From the NCBI GenBank assembly GCA_951640165.1, contig OX621253.1:16324001-16388000 (forward strand): a stretch of 64,000 nucleotides of DNA, read 5' to 3'. A program made the position numbers and the translations under genes. The notes under the pieces were generated by a model, which was not told the DNA's origin, did not search any database, and was given only the letters and a program-made list of their open reading frames with translations. The DNA comes from Pseudoips prasinana. Taxonomy: Eukaryota > Arthropoda > Insecta > Lepidoptera > Nolidae. Shown here piece by piece: positions 10,054-21,503 of the stretch (position 1 is the stretch's first letter; each line of letters begins with the position of its first letter).

Positions 10054-10499
10054 AACCGCTAGACAAACTCAAGTCGATCGATGTTATTCAAATTCTGTAA
10101 GCGGACAGCCCTATAGTGTGTTTACACGTATGTAGGTAATTAATTATTAAAAGAATAGAGCTGAATTGCAATACTGTTTGATAACATTACCGTGCCCTGC
10201 AACGTGCTCGTTTTTTATTCAATTAATAAGCCGTACTTTCATAGTAAAACATGTTTAACTTTTAATCCATATAGCTTGTTAATACACTACTCGGCTGCTG
10301 CATTGCTGCGTATAGGAAACCTATTAGTGTAAGAGCTGTATGGATCGATAAATAGATATGCCTTCATCGGAGCTTTTGGATTATCCTGCTATACAAGATT
10401 TTATGCCCGTGATGCAAAACGAAGGGATGTTTACACATTTTGCTGCACAAACTCAGGTACTTACTTATCTTATATTATATATGGGCAGTGGTTACCCTT

Positions 10500-10660
10500 T
10501 TTTTTACGTGGTGGAAATACTCTAGTCGCACGTGATGTGGGGCTCGACCCACTAAAACCACCACAGTGCCAGCCTCACAGTGCTTGTAGCGGGGGCTCTG
10601 GGTACTCGTGAACGATCTCACCAGTACCTCCGCTGTACACTGAGCGTCCGCGAGACTCTC
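10500..10660. repeat. Unclassified GC-rich repeat-like segment
   Basis: Contains CACTAAAACCACCACAGTGC and AGCGGGGGCTCTGGGTACTC. I believe this resembles a common lepidopteran repeat, but no second copy in the window confirms it. Confidence 0.35.
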
Positions 10661-10738
10661 AATACAATACGGAGAAACATATAACGCAGTAGGTAATAAA
10701 AAAGAAACAAATTACGTAGTGGGTACAGGAAAATTTTA

Positions 10739-10977
10739 ACGCAGTGGGTAGGGCACATATAGCTCGTAGAGCCGGCGGCCGCTGGGGTAGAAAGGTTATC
10801 GGGTGGCGACCACGAACCGGAAGACGCAGCGTGGGCAGGCCCCCTACAAGATGGACCGATGATCTTGTGCGGGTCGCTGGAAATCGCTGGATGCGGATAG
10901 CACAAGACCGGCAATTGTGGAAATCTTTGGGGGAGGCCTTTGTCCAGCAGTGGACGTCTTTCGGCTGATATGATGAT
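10739..10977 (+). mobile_element. RTE LINE 3' end with target duplication
   Basis: A 239-bp RTE fragment. Its frame 10744-10968 reads GHIARRAGGRWGRKVIGWRP..., RSVGRPPTRWTDDLVRVAGN, RWMRIAQDRQLWKSLGEAFV and QQWTSFG then stop, the C-terminus of the lepidopteran RTE endonuclease-reverse transcriptase. It is flanked by perfect 12-bp repeats AGGAAAATTTTA at 10727-10738 and 10978-10989. The domains themselves are lost. Confidence 0.93.
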
Positions 10978-10989
10978 AGGAAAATTTTA

Positions 10990-11819
10990 GACGATCGAAG
11001 TCGGTCGCTTAGGTATGACTCGCGTTCCAACTGTTTGTTAGATAATATAACCGTGGTTAGAATTACTAGCAGAATAGTTTATTCCTGGGCAAATTTTTTT
11101 CAAAGTGTGTCTATGGACACTTACCGGGTTCACACCGACAAAACATTTAAGGATACCTAAATGACATGTTTTGTGACATAAATGCCATGTCCAGGATTTT
11201 AATTTATAGATTTATAGAAAAAGTTATTATTTAGAGTATGTGCTATTTCAACCGGGTTCGTAATCGTTCTTATTTGATGAATAGATTTATATTAACGTTG
11301 GAATCTATGAGTGTAATTTAATTGTGTGCAAGTTTTTACCGAATATGACCTGCATTTTACGGCACCCTTCTTCATCCTTTCGCGGGCATCTAGCTTCTTT
11401 GACTTAGTTCTTGGACACACCATGCTGCCCACCATACTGACCTGCAATTAAAGAAAATTTATATTTATCCACGTGTTAGATATCTTTACAAAAGACGTGT
11501 TTTAAAAATATGCATATAATATGTTTTGATAAATATATTTTCATCTTATTTCAGTGTTTGAAACCAACGTTGACAATTTTCTTTGTAAAGATATACCTAC
11601 TACCGAGATGGTCTTATACAATGTTCGTTGAACCTTAGGATTTGGAGGGAAAATGGCAGTTAAAAATGTCATTGATAAGTGATAACCTTTATGTGTAATC
11701 TTAGACCATCTAGTGAACTTAAAAATTTAGTTTACTTATTTATTATTCTTTTATAAGCGCTCTTAGCCAGTGTTCCTACCGGCCCTTAAGTGATGATGAG
11801 ATTAAGCACTTATTTATGC
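10990..11819. other. No gene recognised
   Basis: Mostly AT-rich with short frames only. No motif recognised. Confidence 0.5.
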
Positions 11820-11878
11820 CGGTCACATATTTAAGGCTGATCTCGTGTCCAGCGCGGTCAGCCTATACATATGTGACC
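11820..11878. repeat. Imperfect inverted repeat
   Basis: CGGTCACATATTTAAGGCTG returns as TCAGCCTATACATATGTGACCG-like sequence about 20 bp on, giving a hairpin next to a family D copy. Confidence 0.55.
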
Positions 11879-11907
11879 GTAAAATTGGTTTAATTTCGGA
11901 GTAAATC

Positions 11908-12137
11908 GTATGGGCAGGGGATATCCTGGTATCAGACTTTTTCAATCCGCCCAGTACCTAGACCTCTGACAAGGCATATCGATGGTTGCCGAATCACAGT
12001 AGCCGGGACCGACAACTTAACATGCCCTTTGAAGCACGGAAGTGTTGAGAAATCGATCTCCCATCTATAGATTGACCGCATGTGTATGTGCTTTACCTCG
12101 CCGATCACTTACGGTCCGGTGAGTAACTAGCCATGAG
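11908..12137 (+). repeat. Family D interspersed repeat
   Basis: A diverged but near full-length copy, from GTATGGGCAGGGGATATCCT through GCCGGGACCGACAACTTAAC to CGATCACTTACGGTCCGGTG. Confidence 0.75.
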
Positions 12138-12753
12138 CACAGAATTTCTGAGTCATAAAATAACAGACGGTAAGCCATATATGTCAGAGGCCTACGGCTT
12201 GGTTTTAACAACTCTACACTTGAGTAATCATTGCCAAAAATAAAAAAAATATATATGTATATGTTTTATGTTTGCGCACATACTACAGCACTAATATAGG
12301 ACCAGCAAATATGATTAGTGTCCGTTCAACCGCCATAATGACCCAATTTCACTTAATTAGTGCATAAAACTCTTGCGTGAAATACGTCTCGTTCAGTTGA
12401 AATTAAGAAAATTATTTAGCACTCGGGTATTATCATACACTTGCACTTCTAGAGCTCGCAATGCAATAGTATAGTCAAATAAAATATTAAAGTAACTAGA
12501 CTTTAGAACAAGTAAGTCCGGTCGGTCTGTATTATCACATGTTGTAACTTCAAATTTGGTGAAATCCTTAAATATATTATTAATTTGCTACTACATATTT
12601 TTACATTTAGTATTATGTTATGAACTGAAGACACCGAACAGTTGGTGAACGTAGAATGATCTCAACCAGTAACTTAGCGATAAATACCTGAGGGCACCGT
12701 CAAGGGGTTCGTGCCGCAGCTCGGGGGAGCAAAGGCAGAAATATATCTAAAGA

Positions 12754-13012
12754 GGTTGTGATCTGGGGACAATGTCACACAGATCATCCGAGCCCCAAAC
12801 TAAGCAAAGCTTGTACTATGGGTACCAGGCGATGATATACGTACTTATGTATATAGATAGATAAATACTTAAATACATAGAAAACATCCGTGACTCAGAA
12901 ACAAATATTCGTGCTCATCACACAAATATTTGCACTTATCGGGATTCGAACTCAGGACCACCAGCTTCGTAGGCAGGATCGCTACCAACTAGGCTACGGT
13001 GATCTGTCACGG
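12754..13012 (-). mobile_element. SINE-3
   Basis: On minus, the head reads GATCACCGTAGCCTAGTTGG, with B box GAGTTCGAATCCCG, and the tail is CTTTGCTTAGTTTGGGGCTC then GATGATCTGTGTGACATTGT. Full-length copies lie at 41.0 and 48.1 kb. The tail is related to that of SINE-2 while the head is different. Confidence 0.85.
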
Positions 13013-13260
13013 AATCACAGATCAGGGGCTACCCTAGCTAAGCTGTGGGTTTCTCTAAGTGGATGACCCGGAGAAGAAAGTCAGAAATATAATATATTTT
13101 AGGAAAATTGTTAAGTGCAACTACCCTCATCTCTGTTACTCCTTTCTCCGATCACTACCTAGGTTACCTGGAAGAGATCACACCTTGTGATAAGGCCGCC
13201 AAATGTACTGTTATAATTTGTATATTTTCTCAGTTTGTATTGTTTCTTGAGGTGTAAGTA
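13013..13260. repeat. LINE-tail-like repeats
   Basis: The first part (AGGGGCTACCCTAGCTAAGC, minus) matches 30.94-31.0 kb in reverse. The second part (TGGAAGAGATCACACCTTGT then GATAAGGCCGCC, plus) matches 56.75-56.83 kb. Both look like 3' ends of non-LTR elements. Confidence 0.55.
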
Positions 13261-13608
13261 ATGATCAGCTAATAAAATATATAGCCAAAATTTCATACAG
13301 CGAATCTGTAAGGACTATTTTTACTTTCGAGTAGATCGGTCCATGCAGTTTTCTTCTGCCATACGAACTTTGTTCATTTAAGTAACTATACGAAGAACTT
13401 TGATTAACTTGATAAGTAAATAATTGAGTGGTTACACTGCACGACGCGACGTCGAGCCAATTCGTTTGTTTTGCAATTAAATTAATAATTAAGTGGCATT
13501 CTTGAAGTATCGAGAAATTTACCTGTTTTTAAATGGAGTTACATGATTTGCTTTTTTTGTACAAATATCTCATGTTAATGTAAGGTTCGGCGTCGTCGTG
13601 TTTCATGT

Positions 13609-13765
13609 TGGATACCCGCACAGGACAACTATTTGTGAGATATATAGCTAACAGTTGTTCTGAGGTTGGGTGTGTTTTGTGTCCGTGTGTTTCAGATTCG
13701 TAACGTTTCATGTTACCTACAGGAATTAATATCACACCTAGTGCGGGCATTGTCTTTTAAAATAA
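13609..13765 (+). mobile_element. SINE-4 body and tail
   Basis: GACAACTATTTGTGAGAT, GTTGTTCTGAG and CCTAGTGCGGGCATTGTCTT match the SINE-4 copy at 39.9 kb. The head is lost. Confidence 0.6.
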
Positions 13766-14131
13766 GACAAGAGATCAATTTTCCTCTAGCGTGCTTATTC
13801 GGGAAAAGGTAAAGGTGCTCTATATATGTTCTTAGATTAATTATGTTTAAAGACGACTGTAGTCTTAGTACGAGTTTACAGAAAACGAAACGTTAGAACG
13901 AATTAAAGCTCTCAATGGAAAGGAAGCATTGGGATTGGTAAATCTTATAGCGTTAAGACACAGTCACAAATTATGGCGCTGATTGCCCGGCGGGAGCTCG
14001 AACTCAGTCGTACGCCTAAAGCTGATTCATATGAGTATTTACCCCACTATAAGGTCCTATGCAGATCTGCCACCTATCCTCTATTGTAGGGTTATAGTCA
14101 CTGCACATTGACATCATTCTTTTATCTCTAA

Positions 14132-14440
14132 CTAGCAGTGCCCCGCGGTTTCACCCGCGTTAAACTTTATAAATTATTACAGCTCCTCCCCCGAAGGTGA
14201 TAGCGTGATAATATGTAGCCTATATGTTGACCCGACTTCTTAGTAATATTCACGCAAAATTTTAAGTATATCCATGCGGTACTTTCTGAGTTTAGCCCGG
14301 ACATACAGACAAACAGACAAAAATTATAAAAACTATATTTTTGGCTTCGACATCGATTGTAGATCACGCCCCAAGTATCCTTTTAAAAAAATATTCAAGG
14401 TACAGTTTTGACCTTTCTACGATTTTATTATATGTATAGA
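14132..14440 (-). mobile_element. Helitron, ~310-bp subfamily
   Basis: CTAG at 14132-14135 (minus 3' end), hairpin CGCGGGTGAAACCGCGG, and TC start at 14440 (TCTATACATATAATAAAATC). The interior (GTGATAATATGTAGCCTATA, GTTTAGCCCGGACATACA, ATTGTAGATCACGCCCC) is shared with 56.8 and 60.0 kb. Confidence 0.85.
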
Positions 14441-14575
14441 TTACTTATTGTATGGACAGTGGTTACCCTAGTGTCAGAGTTCTTCAAGATGGAATAAGCC
14501 ATGTCAGTGGCCCATTAGGCTTCTGACATGGCTTAACGACTGTTCCGACCGGGACCGACAACATAACGTGAAATA

Positions 14576-14850
14576 AAAATAAAATAAAATAAATAAAAAA
14601 GGTTTTTACTCACGTAGACTTTGAAAAAGCGCTTGTAAATAGTCAGAACATGTTTGCAGTAATACAGTTATAATTCTAGTTACTTATTACAGATATTTAG
14701 GTACACGAAATGTTAAAACATTAAATACAATTTATTTTATAATGGTAGTGATATTTAGCTAGCTTGTATTAAGTTATTGTCAAGGAGATTATGTTTAGGT
14801 TTAATTATTGAAATTTATATTTTACTACATATTGTCTGAATGGTTCTGTC
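14576..14850 (-). mobile_element. Family M LINE 3' end
   Basis: Matches 53.6-53.8 kb in the same orientation and 50.1-50.4 kb in reverse (AGTCAGAACATGTTTGCAGT, GCTAGCTTGTATTAAGTTAT, CAAGGAGATTATG). The plus-oriented copy ends in AATAAAAACC and ATTTATTTATTTA, a retrotransposon 3' tail. So this copy is minus, with its AT-rich tail at the left. Confidence 0.7.
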
Positions 14851-14935
14851 TATATTAAGGTATAAATTCAGTTTTATTAATATAACGGACCTTGTGTTTA
14901 AAACGACGGTCGCGCTTTAATGCTACCACCGGATC

Positions 14936-15053
14936 CAATGCGCCCCAACTGAGAAGACCCAGCGAAATAAACTCAGCAGGTTCATCTACTAGTTCTACTA
15001 CCGGTTTCAACACGGCCCGGTTGAGACGGCCCGGCGAAACATACTCAAGCGGG
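14936..15053 (+). repeat. Two degenerate ~62-bp direct repeats
   Basis: ACCGGATCCAATGCGCCCCA and ACCGGTTTCAACACGGCCCG each start a unit continuing to a GCGAAATAAACTCAGC / GCGAAACATACTCAAGC block. Translation gives two similar peptides (LRRPSEINSAG and LRRPGETYSSG). Function unknown; probably part of an inserted repeat. Confidence 0.5.
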
Positions 15054-15200
15054 CATGTACACGGGATTTGCCCTCCGAAGTACGAAGACGCTCAGAAATT
15101 AAACCACTTTGGCGGTCACCCGTCTATGAATTGGCTGCGAGCCTAGTTGCTAAACCTCACCGATCACTTACGGATCGGTGAGAGAATCTGCCTATGAGAG

Positions 15201-16699
15201 TCTCATGTCTACTCTTTACCTCTCAGTTACTCTATTTAAGAGTATTTTTAAAATAAAGTTTGTAGTTAGCCTTGTAGGCTCTTACTGCTTCATCGGACAA
15301 TTATTCACGAGTGCAGTGGTTAAATTTTTTTTTTTTTGCTTTTCATTGTTTTCAAACTTTGTAGCATGTTTTAGTAGTTTTATGTGACCAAATTGAATTT
15401 AAATCAATTTTATAGTTCCGTTGTAAACAATCGTGTGTCGTATAAATAAGCTAATTTTGACATTTGACAGTATTATTTTTCGATTATATTGATATTATTT
15501 ATTCGATGGATCGGAATAATTTAATGGGACGTGACTTTCATCAAATTATTCCGATTGTTAAATAAATATAACTAATTGGTTAAATTTAAACTGAACAGAG
15601 CTATCTCTAAAATAACTTCAATTTTCGTTTCCCTTTCAGAAAAATAACTGTAGCAGACACAACGTAAAGGGATACCTTAACAATTTCCAAATCATTTGAT
15701 ATCTAAACAATTACATAAATCACCGGTTACCGGTTTCCCGTAAACCGTTATTTACGTTTAATTTTCTTTTGGATTTACCTTCCTTCTTTCAACATTTTTG
15801 TAACATTGCCACGATTTTCCTTAAGTTATCGCGCCGACAATCCTTTTCATCCTATTCACGAGATATGGGATTTAAAAGGAGTTATAACGTGTTTGGCTGT
15901 GATCGTATTGCTATCAGTCTTGTGGCTAGTGAGTGATTAACAAAGAATATATGATAAAAAAGCCGAAACCTACACGTAATAACCAACTAAATGAAAATTT
16001 TACCGTAACTAGACTCGCTGAAATAAATTCTTATTTCAAATATCTAGTTGTATGCCAACGCTTGTCCAAACATGTGATTCGAATAAGGTTTTAACTTGCA
16101 AGACCTATTTCAATTTACCATGTTTATAAATTGTCAAACAACTGCGTAATAGTTATGTCGCTAAAGGTAAAGCTATCGAGGTCATCAGATTATTACTTAC
16201 AAATATTAATTCTACATCTTGTACCAGTGTGAACTATGGTGATTTGCTATGATTATAGTTTTGGAACCAAAACATGTAGTGAACTAGAACATAATTACAT
16301 TAATTACATCAAACATTATTGAAATAATTTATGAAATTTAGAATTAGGAAAATTAACAAAAGCGCATAAATTGATTTAATTTATTATTAAAAAAAATATC
16401 TCACTACTCACTCGCAATAAAACCGTTAAGCAGGGTTCATGTTAGCTAGTGAGACCGTATTGAGAACTGCATATCCGTACCTGCGCCGGTGCAGTCAGCA
16501 GCCGATGCGGGCGCAATATAGTATACTGATTCGCAGAATCGTTGCTGGGGTATCCATTTGTCGAGTTCTCGTATTCTTGTAATACGGGACCGAGTGTGAG
16601 CGACCACTCTCCTCCCCGATGAGTACTGACTAGGAACTCATCTGGTTATTATTACTGCATATTTATGCAAGGTGAAGGAACTTATAATTTTTAATTTTA
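15201..16699. other. No gene recognised
   Basis: AT-rich. There is a 13-bp-arm hairpin at 15510-15555 (ATCGGAATAATTT / AAATTATTCCGAT) and a more GC-rich stretch at 16430-16640 that may be an unrecognised repeat. No coding frame of note. Confidence 0.5.
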
Positions 16700-16893
16700 A
16701 TGATGTGTTTCCGAGTGTGATTAAGGTTGCCAGAGGTCATTGGGGTGGGGCGAAGGGTCAGCAACACTTGTTTGCTAACTTTTAAAGGCCGGCAACGCAC
16801 CCGCGACACCTCTGGTGTCGCGAGTGTCCATGGGCGGCGGTGATCACTTACCATCAGGTGACCCACTTGCTTGTTTGTCGCCCTCTGATACAA
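16700..16893 (+). mobile_element. Family E LINE tail
   Basis: AAGGCCGGCAACGCACCCGC, CATGGGCGGCGGTGATCACT and CAGGTGACCCACTTGCTTG. It shows the empty site GGTTGCCAGAGGTCATTGGG for the fold-back found at 2756-2940. Confidence 0.8.
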
Positions 16894-16922
16894 AAAATTA
16901 ACACTTTGTATTCGGTTCACGT

Positions 16923-17080
16923 TTGACTGCACGTGTGGCGAAATAATTATGGTAATAACCTTTCGATCCCAATATAGGATAACTATTTGGGTGACCCATT
17001 TATAGATGTTTTGACGTTGCGTGTACTTCATGCCAGTGATTTTTTTTAATCCCTCACGATACAGGGATTAATTTGCTCGA
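16923..17080 (+). mobile_element. SINE-4, diverged copy
   Basis: TGACTGCACGTGTGGCG head start, then GATAACTATTTGGGTGACCC and ACGATACAGGGATTAATTTG, corresponding to the SINE-4 body and tail. Confidence 0.6.
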
Positions 17081-17215
17081 TGAAATTTGCATTTGCGTAC
17101 ACTTAGTAACTGCGCCTCTAGCAGAAACTTTAATGAACTTAGCATTTCTATATAAACTACGGTAAGGTTCGCCGAGGAAGTAAACTATATAGAAATGTAG
17201 TAGATATACTGTTGT

Positions 17216-17330
17216 GCCATCATAACAGCTCAAAGAAGTCCACTGCTAAATAAAAGCCCCCCCCCCCCAGGAATTATCTTGAGGGATATACCATAATCGT
17301 GACGCTTGGTAGACGGGTGCCAACCAAAAC
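17216..17330 (-). mobile_element. Family F LINE tail, fragment
   Basis: CATCATAACAGCTC and GAAGTCCACTGC precede a run of C and GAGGGATATACCATAATCGT then GACGCTTGG. The second half matches 21.17 kb (GAGGGATATGCCATAACCGC). Confidence 0.6.
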
Positions 17331-18185
17331 TAATAATTGTGGTTATCACACAAAGACTTGGGTGGAAATCGAACCGACGTTTTTTATCTTAGCAGTCAAA
17401 CTTATATATCAACAGGCCAATCAAAAAGTGTACCTTTTATGTTTTCATGCAACAAACGTTCTTCTTTTTTCGAAGTGCTGAGTAAATTTCGTTTATTTCA
17501 TGACCCGTATACTACATAGTCCACTAAAAATGTATCAGCCGCGTAAAATAATATCACTCACTAGGGACGTGTCCCAGTTTACTTACAGTCGACAAATGAA
17601 TCTGGGCATATCATAAATTTAAAGTATTCACTTTATTCGCCGAGTGGTTTCGTATTCATGGTTTGAATATTTTACTTCTTTCATAATTGGACACGTGAAT
17701 GAAAGCTCTCGATGGAAATTTTCTTACGCTCTAATTCCTGCGGAATTAAAATGAAAAGCTCTGTAGTGGATTTAATATAATATTCAGTATAAGGTTTCAA
17801 TTGCAGAATAGGAGGTCCAAAGAGTATTTTTTATGATTTTTAAGTCTGTATATTCTTTCCTTTAGATCAAATTTGGTGGAAAGAGAGAGAGATTGCACGT
17901 ATGTTTACGTACACACATATGCCGTTGCATTTGCTGCAAATGGACTCTGTATTCGGGGAGAAATACAACGTTTAAAAGGACTTTCAATAATTGATAGACG
18001 TTAAATTTGGCTGAGAGCCAGTATGCACCAGTTTTAACCCTTGTAACTACGCAATGTGGGCTTGTATATAGTTTAGAGTTATTACCAGACTCGATCCAAG
18101 TCAATGCAGGAGTATTGTTCTTAATGGACTGTAGAATGTTTACAATACAAAACGGGATATCATGTATTCTTCATAGAACTTCGGA
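17331..18185. other. No gene recognised
   Basis: AT-rich. Two overlapping 60-codon frames and an 80-codon minus frame show no recognisable motif. Confidence 0.5.
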
Positions 18186-18189
18186 TGAC

Positions 18190-18640
18190 AGCACTATGTC
18201 GCAGTGGTTAAGGTAGTCATTTCGTTACTACTTCAGCAACCACGTGTTTGAAGTTTATTGACCACCCAGGGGCTCTACCGGCTACCGGCAGAGCCTATAC
18301 ATAGAAAGTTGACCTGGGGCTCTACCGGCTAAGTCGCCGAACATCGATTTCTTAAATGGCGTTCAAATAAATAAAGGTTAAAAATGACTTAATGAATCGT
18401 TAAATCGGCTTCCATGAGCATATGTGACGTCATAAATGGTCCGGAATCGATTGTCAACGTTGAAGCCGATTTAACGATTGATTAAGTCATTTTTAACCTT
18501 TATTTATGTGAACTCCATTTAAGAAATCGATGTTCGGCGACTTAGCCGGTAGAGCCCCAGGTCAACTTTCTATGTATAGGCTCTGCATAGTTACGGATCA
18601 GATAGCAGTGTATTAATTGTCCCGATGTATATAGTAATAT
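18190..18640 (+). mobile_element. SINE-2-like copy carrying a long inverted repeat
   Basis: The left edge has a tRNA-like head (GTCGCAGTGGTTAAGGTAGT) and the right edge a SINE-2 tail (AGGCTCTGCATAGTTACGGA, ATCAGATAGCAGTGT). Between them sits the 18289-18585 inverted repeat, whose outer ends overlap the SINE tail sequence. Confidence 0.5.
18289..18585. repeat. Inverted repeat, ~124-bp arms
   Basis: The arms 18289-18412 and 18462-18585 are reverse complements with only about three or four mismatches (CAGAGCCTATACATAGAAAG at the outer end, TAAATCGGCTTC at the inner end). The 49-bp loop contains TGACGTCA. The high identity argues for a recent origin. Confidence 0.9.
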
Positions 18641-18646
18641 AGTGTT

Positions 18647-19007
18647 ATTTTACAAACACCAACAACCTCGCAGTACTAGATAGTTAACACCACACACAAC
18701 AACTTTTATTCTACAACTTTTCATAATTTGTTAGATTTAATTTTCATACAAAAATAAGTACTCATTTAATTTCCCGATTGATTATTTATAACTCTATGAG
18801 CATCGCAAAGACGAGCACCCGCGCGCGATGTAGTGTTGTTAGCGCGTCGTCCTTTCGTTTACGAATGAAACAGACCTACAAATTTCACGACAGTACACAA
18901 CAAAATGTTTTAATTTTTTTTTCGTACGTTATGTCCGAACTCGTAGAACAAACGTTGTTGCTTGTGATGTCAATAATCTAGTCTTACATGGTTGTTGGTG
19001 TTTTACA
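18647..19007. mobile_element. Possible MITE with ~19-bp inverted ends
   Basis: TTACAAACACCAACAACC at the left and GGTTGTTGGTGTTTTACAAA at the right form an inverted pair around 320 bp of non-coding sequence. No target duplication was seen and no second copy is in the window. Confidence 0.4.
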
Positions 19008-19010
19008 AAT

Positions 19011-19786
19011 AGCCCTGTACATAGGTAATTAGTGTACACAGTTTGAATCGATTGTTGAAAAGAGTTATCAGAATGCGATAAACTTTGTTAGCGTCAGCAA
19101 CGTTGGCCAATTTTACAAACGATTTTTTTTATTTTAATTATTAATTTGTTAATTATGTTTATCGTGTTCTTCTAACTATTTCCGATTAAAAACATTAGAA
19201 ACAAATTAAGTGAACTCTGAACCTTAAACCTAAGGTGTTCTGATTCTTGCTGTGTTTATGAGTTGCGTGTTTTATAAAGTTCCCTGCGATACAGGATTTT
19301 AAAAATAACAAATATGCCATATGTGTTCATATTTTATGTCTGTACTCTGTGTCCCTTGAAAAATTCAGATATTGTTACATTACTACTTAGGCGGGCTTAG
19401 CAAGTACTATTAAGGCGGCAATTATATGTGGCCGTTTTCCGATTAATATTATAGTATTTTTTTTTTTTTTTATTTAGGCCATTTTTTAAGACATGTGACA
19501 TGTGTGATATTATTTATTTTATGTTAAAAACTAAGAACTTTATAGGCATATATAAAGGCTTTACTTATCTATTTATATATGTAGACGTTATAATACACAT
19601 TGAAAATATTCATTATATAGAGGGTGAAAAATAAATTCAAATTTAAAATTGTGGTAAATCATTGTGTAAAATTAAACTGCCCGATATTTATTTGCACTAT
19701 GTAAAGTAGAAAAAATACATGAAACTTCGAAAGTGATAAGTTTTCTTGATTTTAAGTATATTTATTAATTTTTTTTTTAGAATGTA
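19011..19786. other. No gene recognised
   Basis: AT-rich with T runs at 19459 and 19772. Nothing identified. Confidence 0.5.
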
Positions 19787-19983
19787 AATGCCCGTACTAG
19801 GGAATCTAATCCCTGTATCTCGGGGTACTTTGGTACTTTACAAACATATAATTGACGGACACAATAATATCCAGCCCCAGAACAACTATTTATGGGTCAC
19901 ACAAATAATTGCCCGGCGCGGGACTCGAACCCGCGACACGAAGCGGCAAGGCGACTGTCTTAGCCGCTGCGCTACACGTGCAG
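19787..19983 (-). mobile_element. SINE-4, full length
   Basis: On minus: head GCACGTGTAGCGCAGCGGCT, B box GCGGGTTCGAGTCCCG, body ATTTGTGTGACCCATAAATA and a tail with CCCGAGATACAGGGATTAG ending in GCAT. The intact A and B boxes mark it as tRNA-derived. It lacks a full cloverleaf and so is not called as a tRNA gene. Confidence 0.85.
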
Positions 19984-20199
19984 TTCTTCAGATGTTCCGT
20001 TAGTACGAGTATATGTCCCAAATACCTGAACAACCCCACCCTCCTTACCAGTGCATTATGTAGGTACCGGGGCCGCACTCGCTGCGCACCTCCCACAGCC
20101 TTAAAAAGAAGCATCATGGTCTTCCTGACATTGTATTTTATTTTTAAAGATCTACCAAAGATGTTATATTGCTTAATAAATAGGATATTAGCGATTATC

Positions 20200-20375
20200 A
20201 TAGCTAGATGCTCTCACCGGTCCATAAGCGATCGGCGAAGTTAAGCAACTAGGCTCGCGGTCAGTCCCGGTTGTAGTCATTAGACAACAGTCGTCAAGCC
20301 ATGTCAGAGGCCTATTGGGCGTCTGGAGCAACCCTGACACTAGGGATACCACTACCCATACGATAAGCAAGCAAG
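20200..20375 (-). repeat. Family D interspersed repeat
   Basis: Reverse orientation copy from GCTAGATGCTCTCACCGGTC to CATACGATAAGCAAGCAAG, with an internal deletion of the central CCGAAGCACGG block. Confidence 0.75.
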
Positions 20376-20779
20376 CAATTATCAGTAAACGACCTAGATC
20401 TAACAAATAAGATGTCTTTTGTGTACAATATTCCCGTCTCAGAAGAAGGTAGATTTATTACACAGGTAATTTTGCGAGCGCGGTACAATAAGATCATTCC
20501 TTAGCCCATTTACTTTTAAGTACTGACTCATATCAATAATTCTACATCGAAGTTCCCTCTCGTTCAAAGTTCCTCTCCATTTATTATTATTGCCCCCCAT
20601 TACTCAGCCACGTGGAGCGGGATTCCCGCGCGTGCAATTACCGCGAAGGTAGGTTACTGTATAACCTACCTTTTTTCTTCATGTTCCCACGTGACGTAGG
20701 AAATAATTGGAGTAGCAATTTGGGTAAAGGTTAGTTGGTTACATACATGACATGGTATGCAAATACTGAAATTTATTTC

Positions 20780-20850
20780 CATCATCATTATCTCAGCCGA
20801 ATGACGCCCACGGCTGGACAAAGGCCTCCCCAAAAGATTTTTACAATGGA
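20780..20850 (-). mobile_element. RTE LINE 3' end, fragment
   Basis: CATCATCATTATCTCAGCCG, GACGCCCACGGCTGGACAAA and GGCCTCCCC match the RTE tail in minus orientation. Family E follows immediately. Confidence 0.75.
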
Positions 20851-21165
20851 GTTCTTTATATTTTATATCAGAGAGCGACAAACGAGCAAGTGGGTCACCT
20901 GATGGTAAGTGATCACCACCGCCCATGGACACTCGCAACACCAGAGGAGTCGCTGGTGCGTTGCCGGCCTAAGAATTAGCAAACAAGTGTTGCTGACCCT
21001 TCCCCCACCCCGATGAGCTCTGGCGACCTTACTCACACACAGAAACACAACATTAAAGTTATTATTAAGGAATGACTTCTGTAAGGTGGAGGTACCTACT
21101 TCCCCAGTCGGGCTGCTCTTCGAGCGATTGAACGCTGTGCCCTACCTACCTCTCTTAATTTGGAG
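20851..21165 (-). mobile_element. Family E LINE tail, longest copy
   Basis: On minus it runs from GGGCACAGCGTTCAATCGCT through CCTCCACCTTACAGAAGTCA, AAGGTCGCCAGAGCTCATCG and GGCCGGCAACGCACCAGCGA to the TTATATTTTAT-rich end. It gives the uninterrupted reference for the insertion at 2.76 kb. Confidence 0.8.
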
Positions 21166-21167
21166 GG

Positions 21168-21345
21168 ATATGCCATAACCGCTACGCTTGGCGGTCGGGT
21201 TCGCGATCGCAGTATGATAGTCATAGTGCACAGAGAGAAGCTGCTGCCCGTTCCCTGGTAGATATATTCTGGGTAATTCTTCTACGTCCCCCACTGGATG
21301 AGATGGGGTGGCGATATTCTATGCCGTCAGCCACACAGGACCGAA
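21168..21345 (-). mobile_element. Family F LINE tail
   Basis: Shares TGCCATAACCGCTACGCTTG and ATTCTATGCCGTCAGCCACA with copies at 58.2 and 62.6 kb. Orientation is inferred from the ATCATC end at 58.16 kb. Confidence 0.6.
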
Positions 21346-21503
21346 ATATATTTAAGGAGTTTAAACTTACACATATACTCGTAAAACGGAACAAATTTTT
21401 ATAATATTAGCGGCTGGAATACGCATAAAAATAATGAATTCTTCGTATAAAATGCGTTAGCTGAATGGCTTGTTTCTATGGAGAGTAAATACATTTTTCC
21501 TTT

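Larger units (their letters stand above)
14451..15200 (+). repeat. Family D copy split by a 0.5-kb insertion
   Basis: The 5' part (14451-14570, ending in CAACATAACGTG) and the 3' part (15069-15200, starting at CCCTCCGAAGTACGAAGACG) are contiguous in other family D copies. About 498 bp lie between: a family M LINE tail and a short degenerate direct repeat. Confidence 0.7.
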
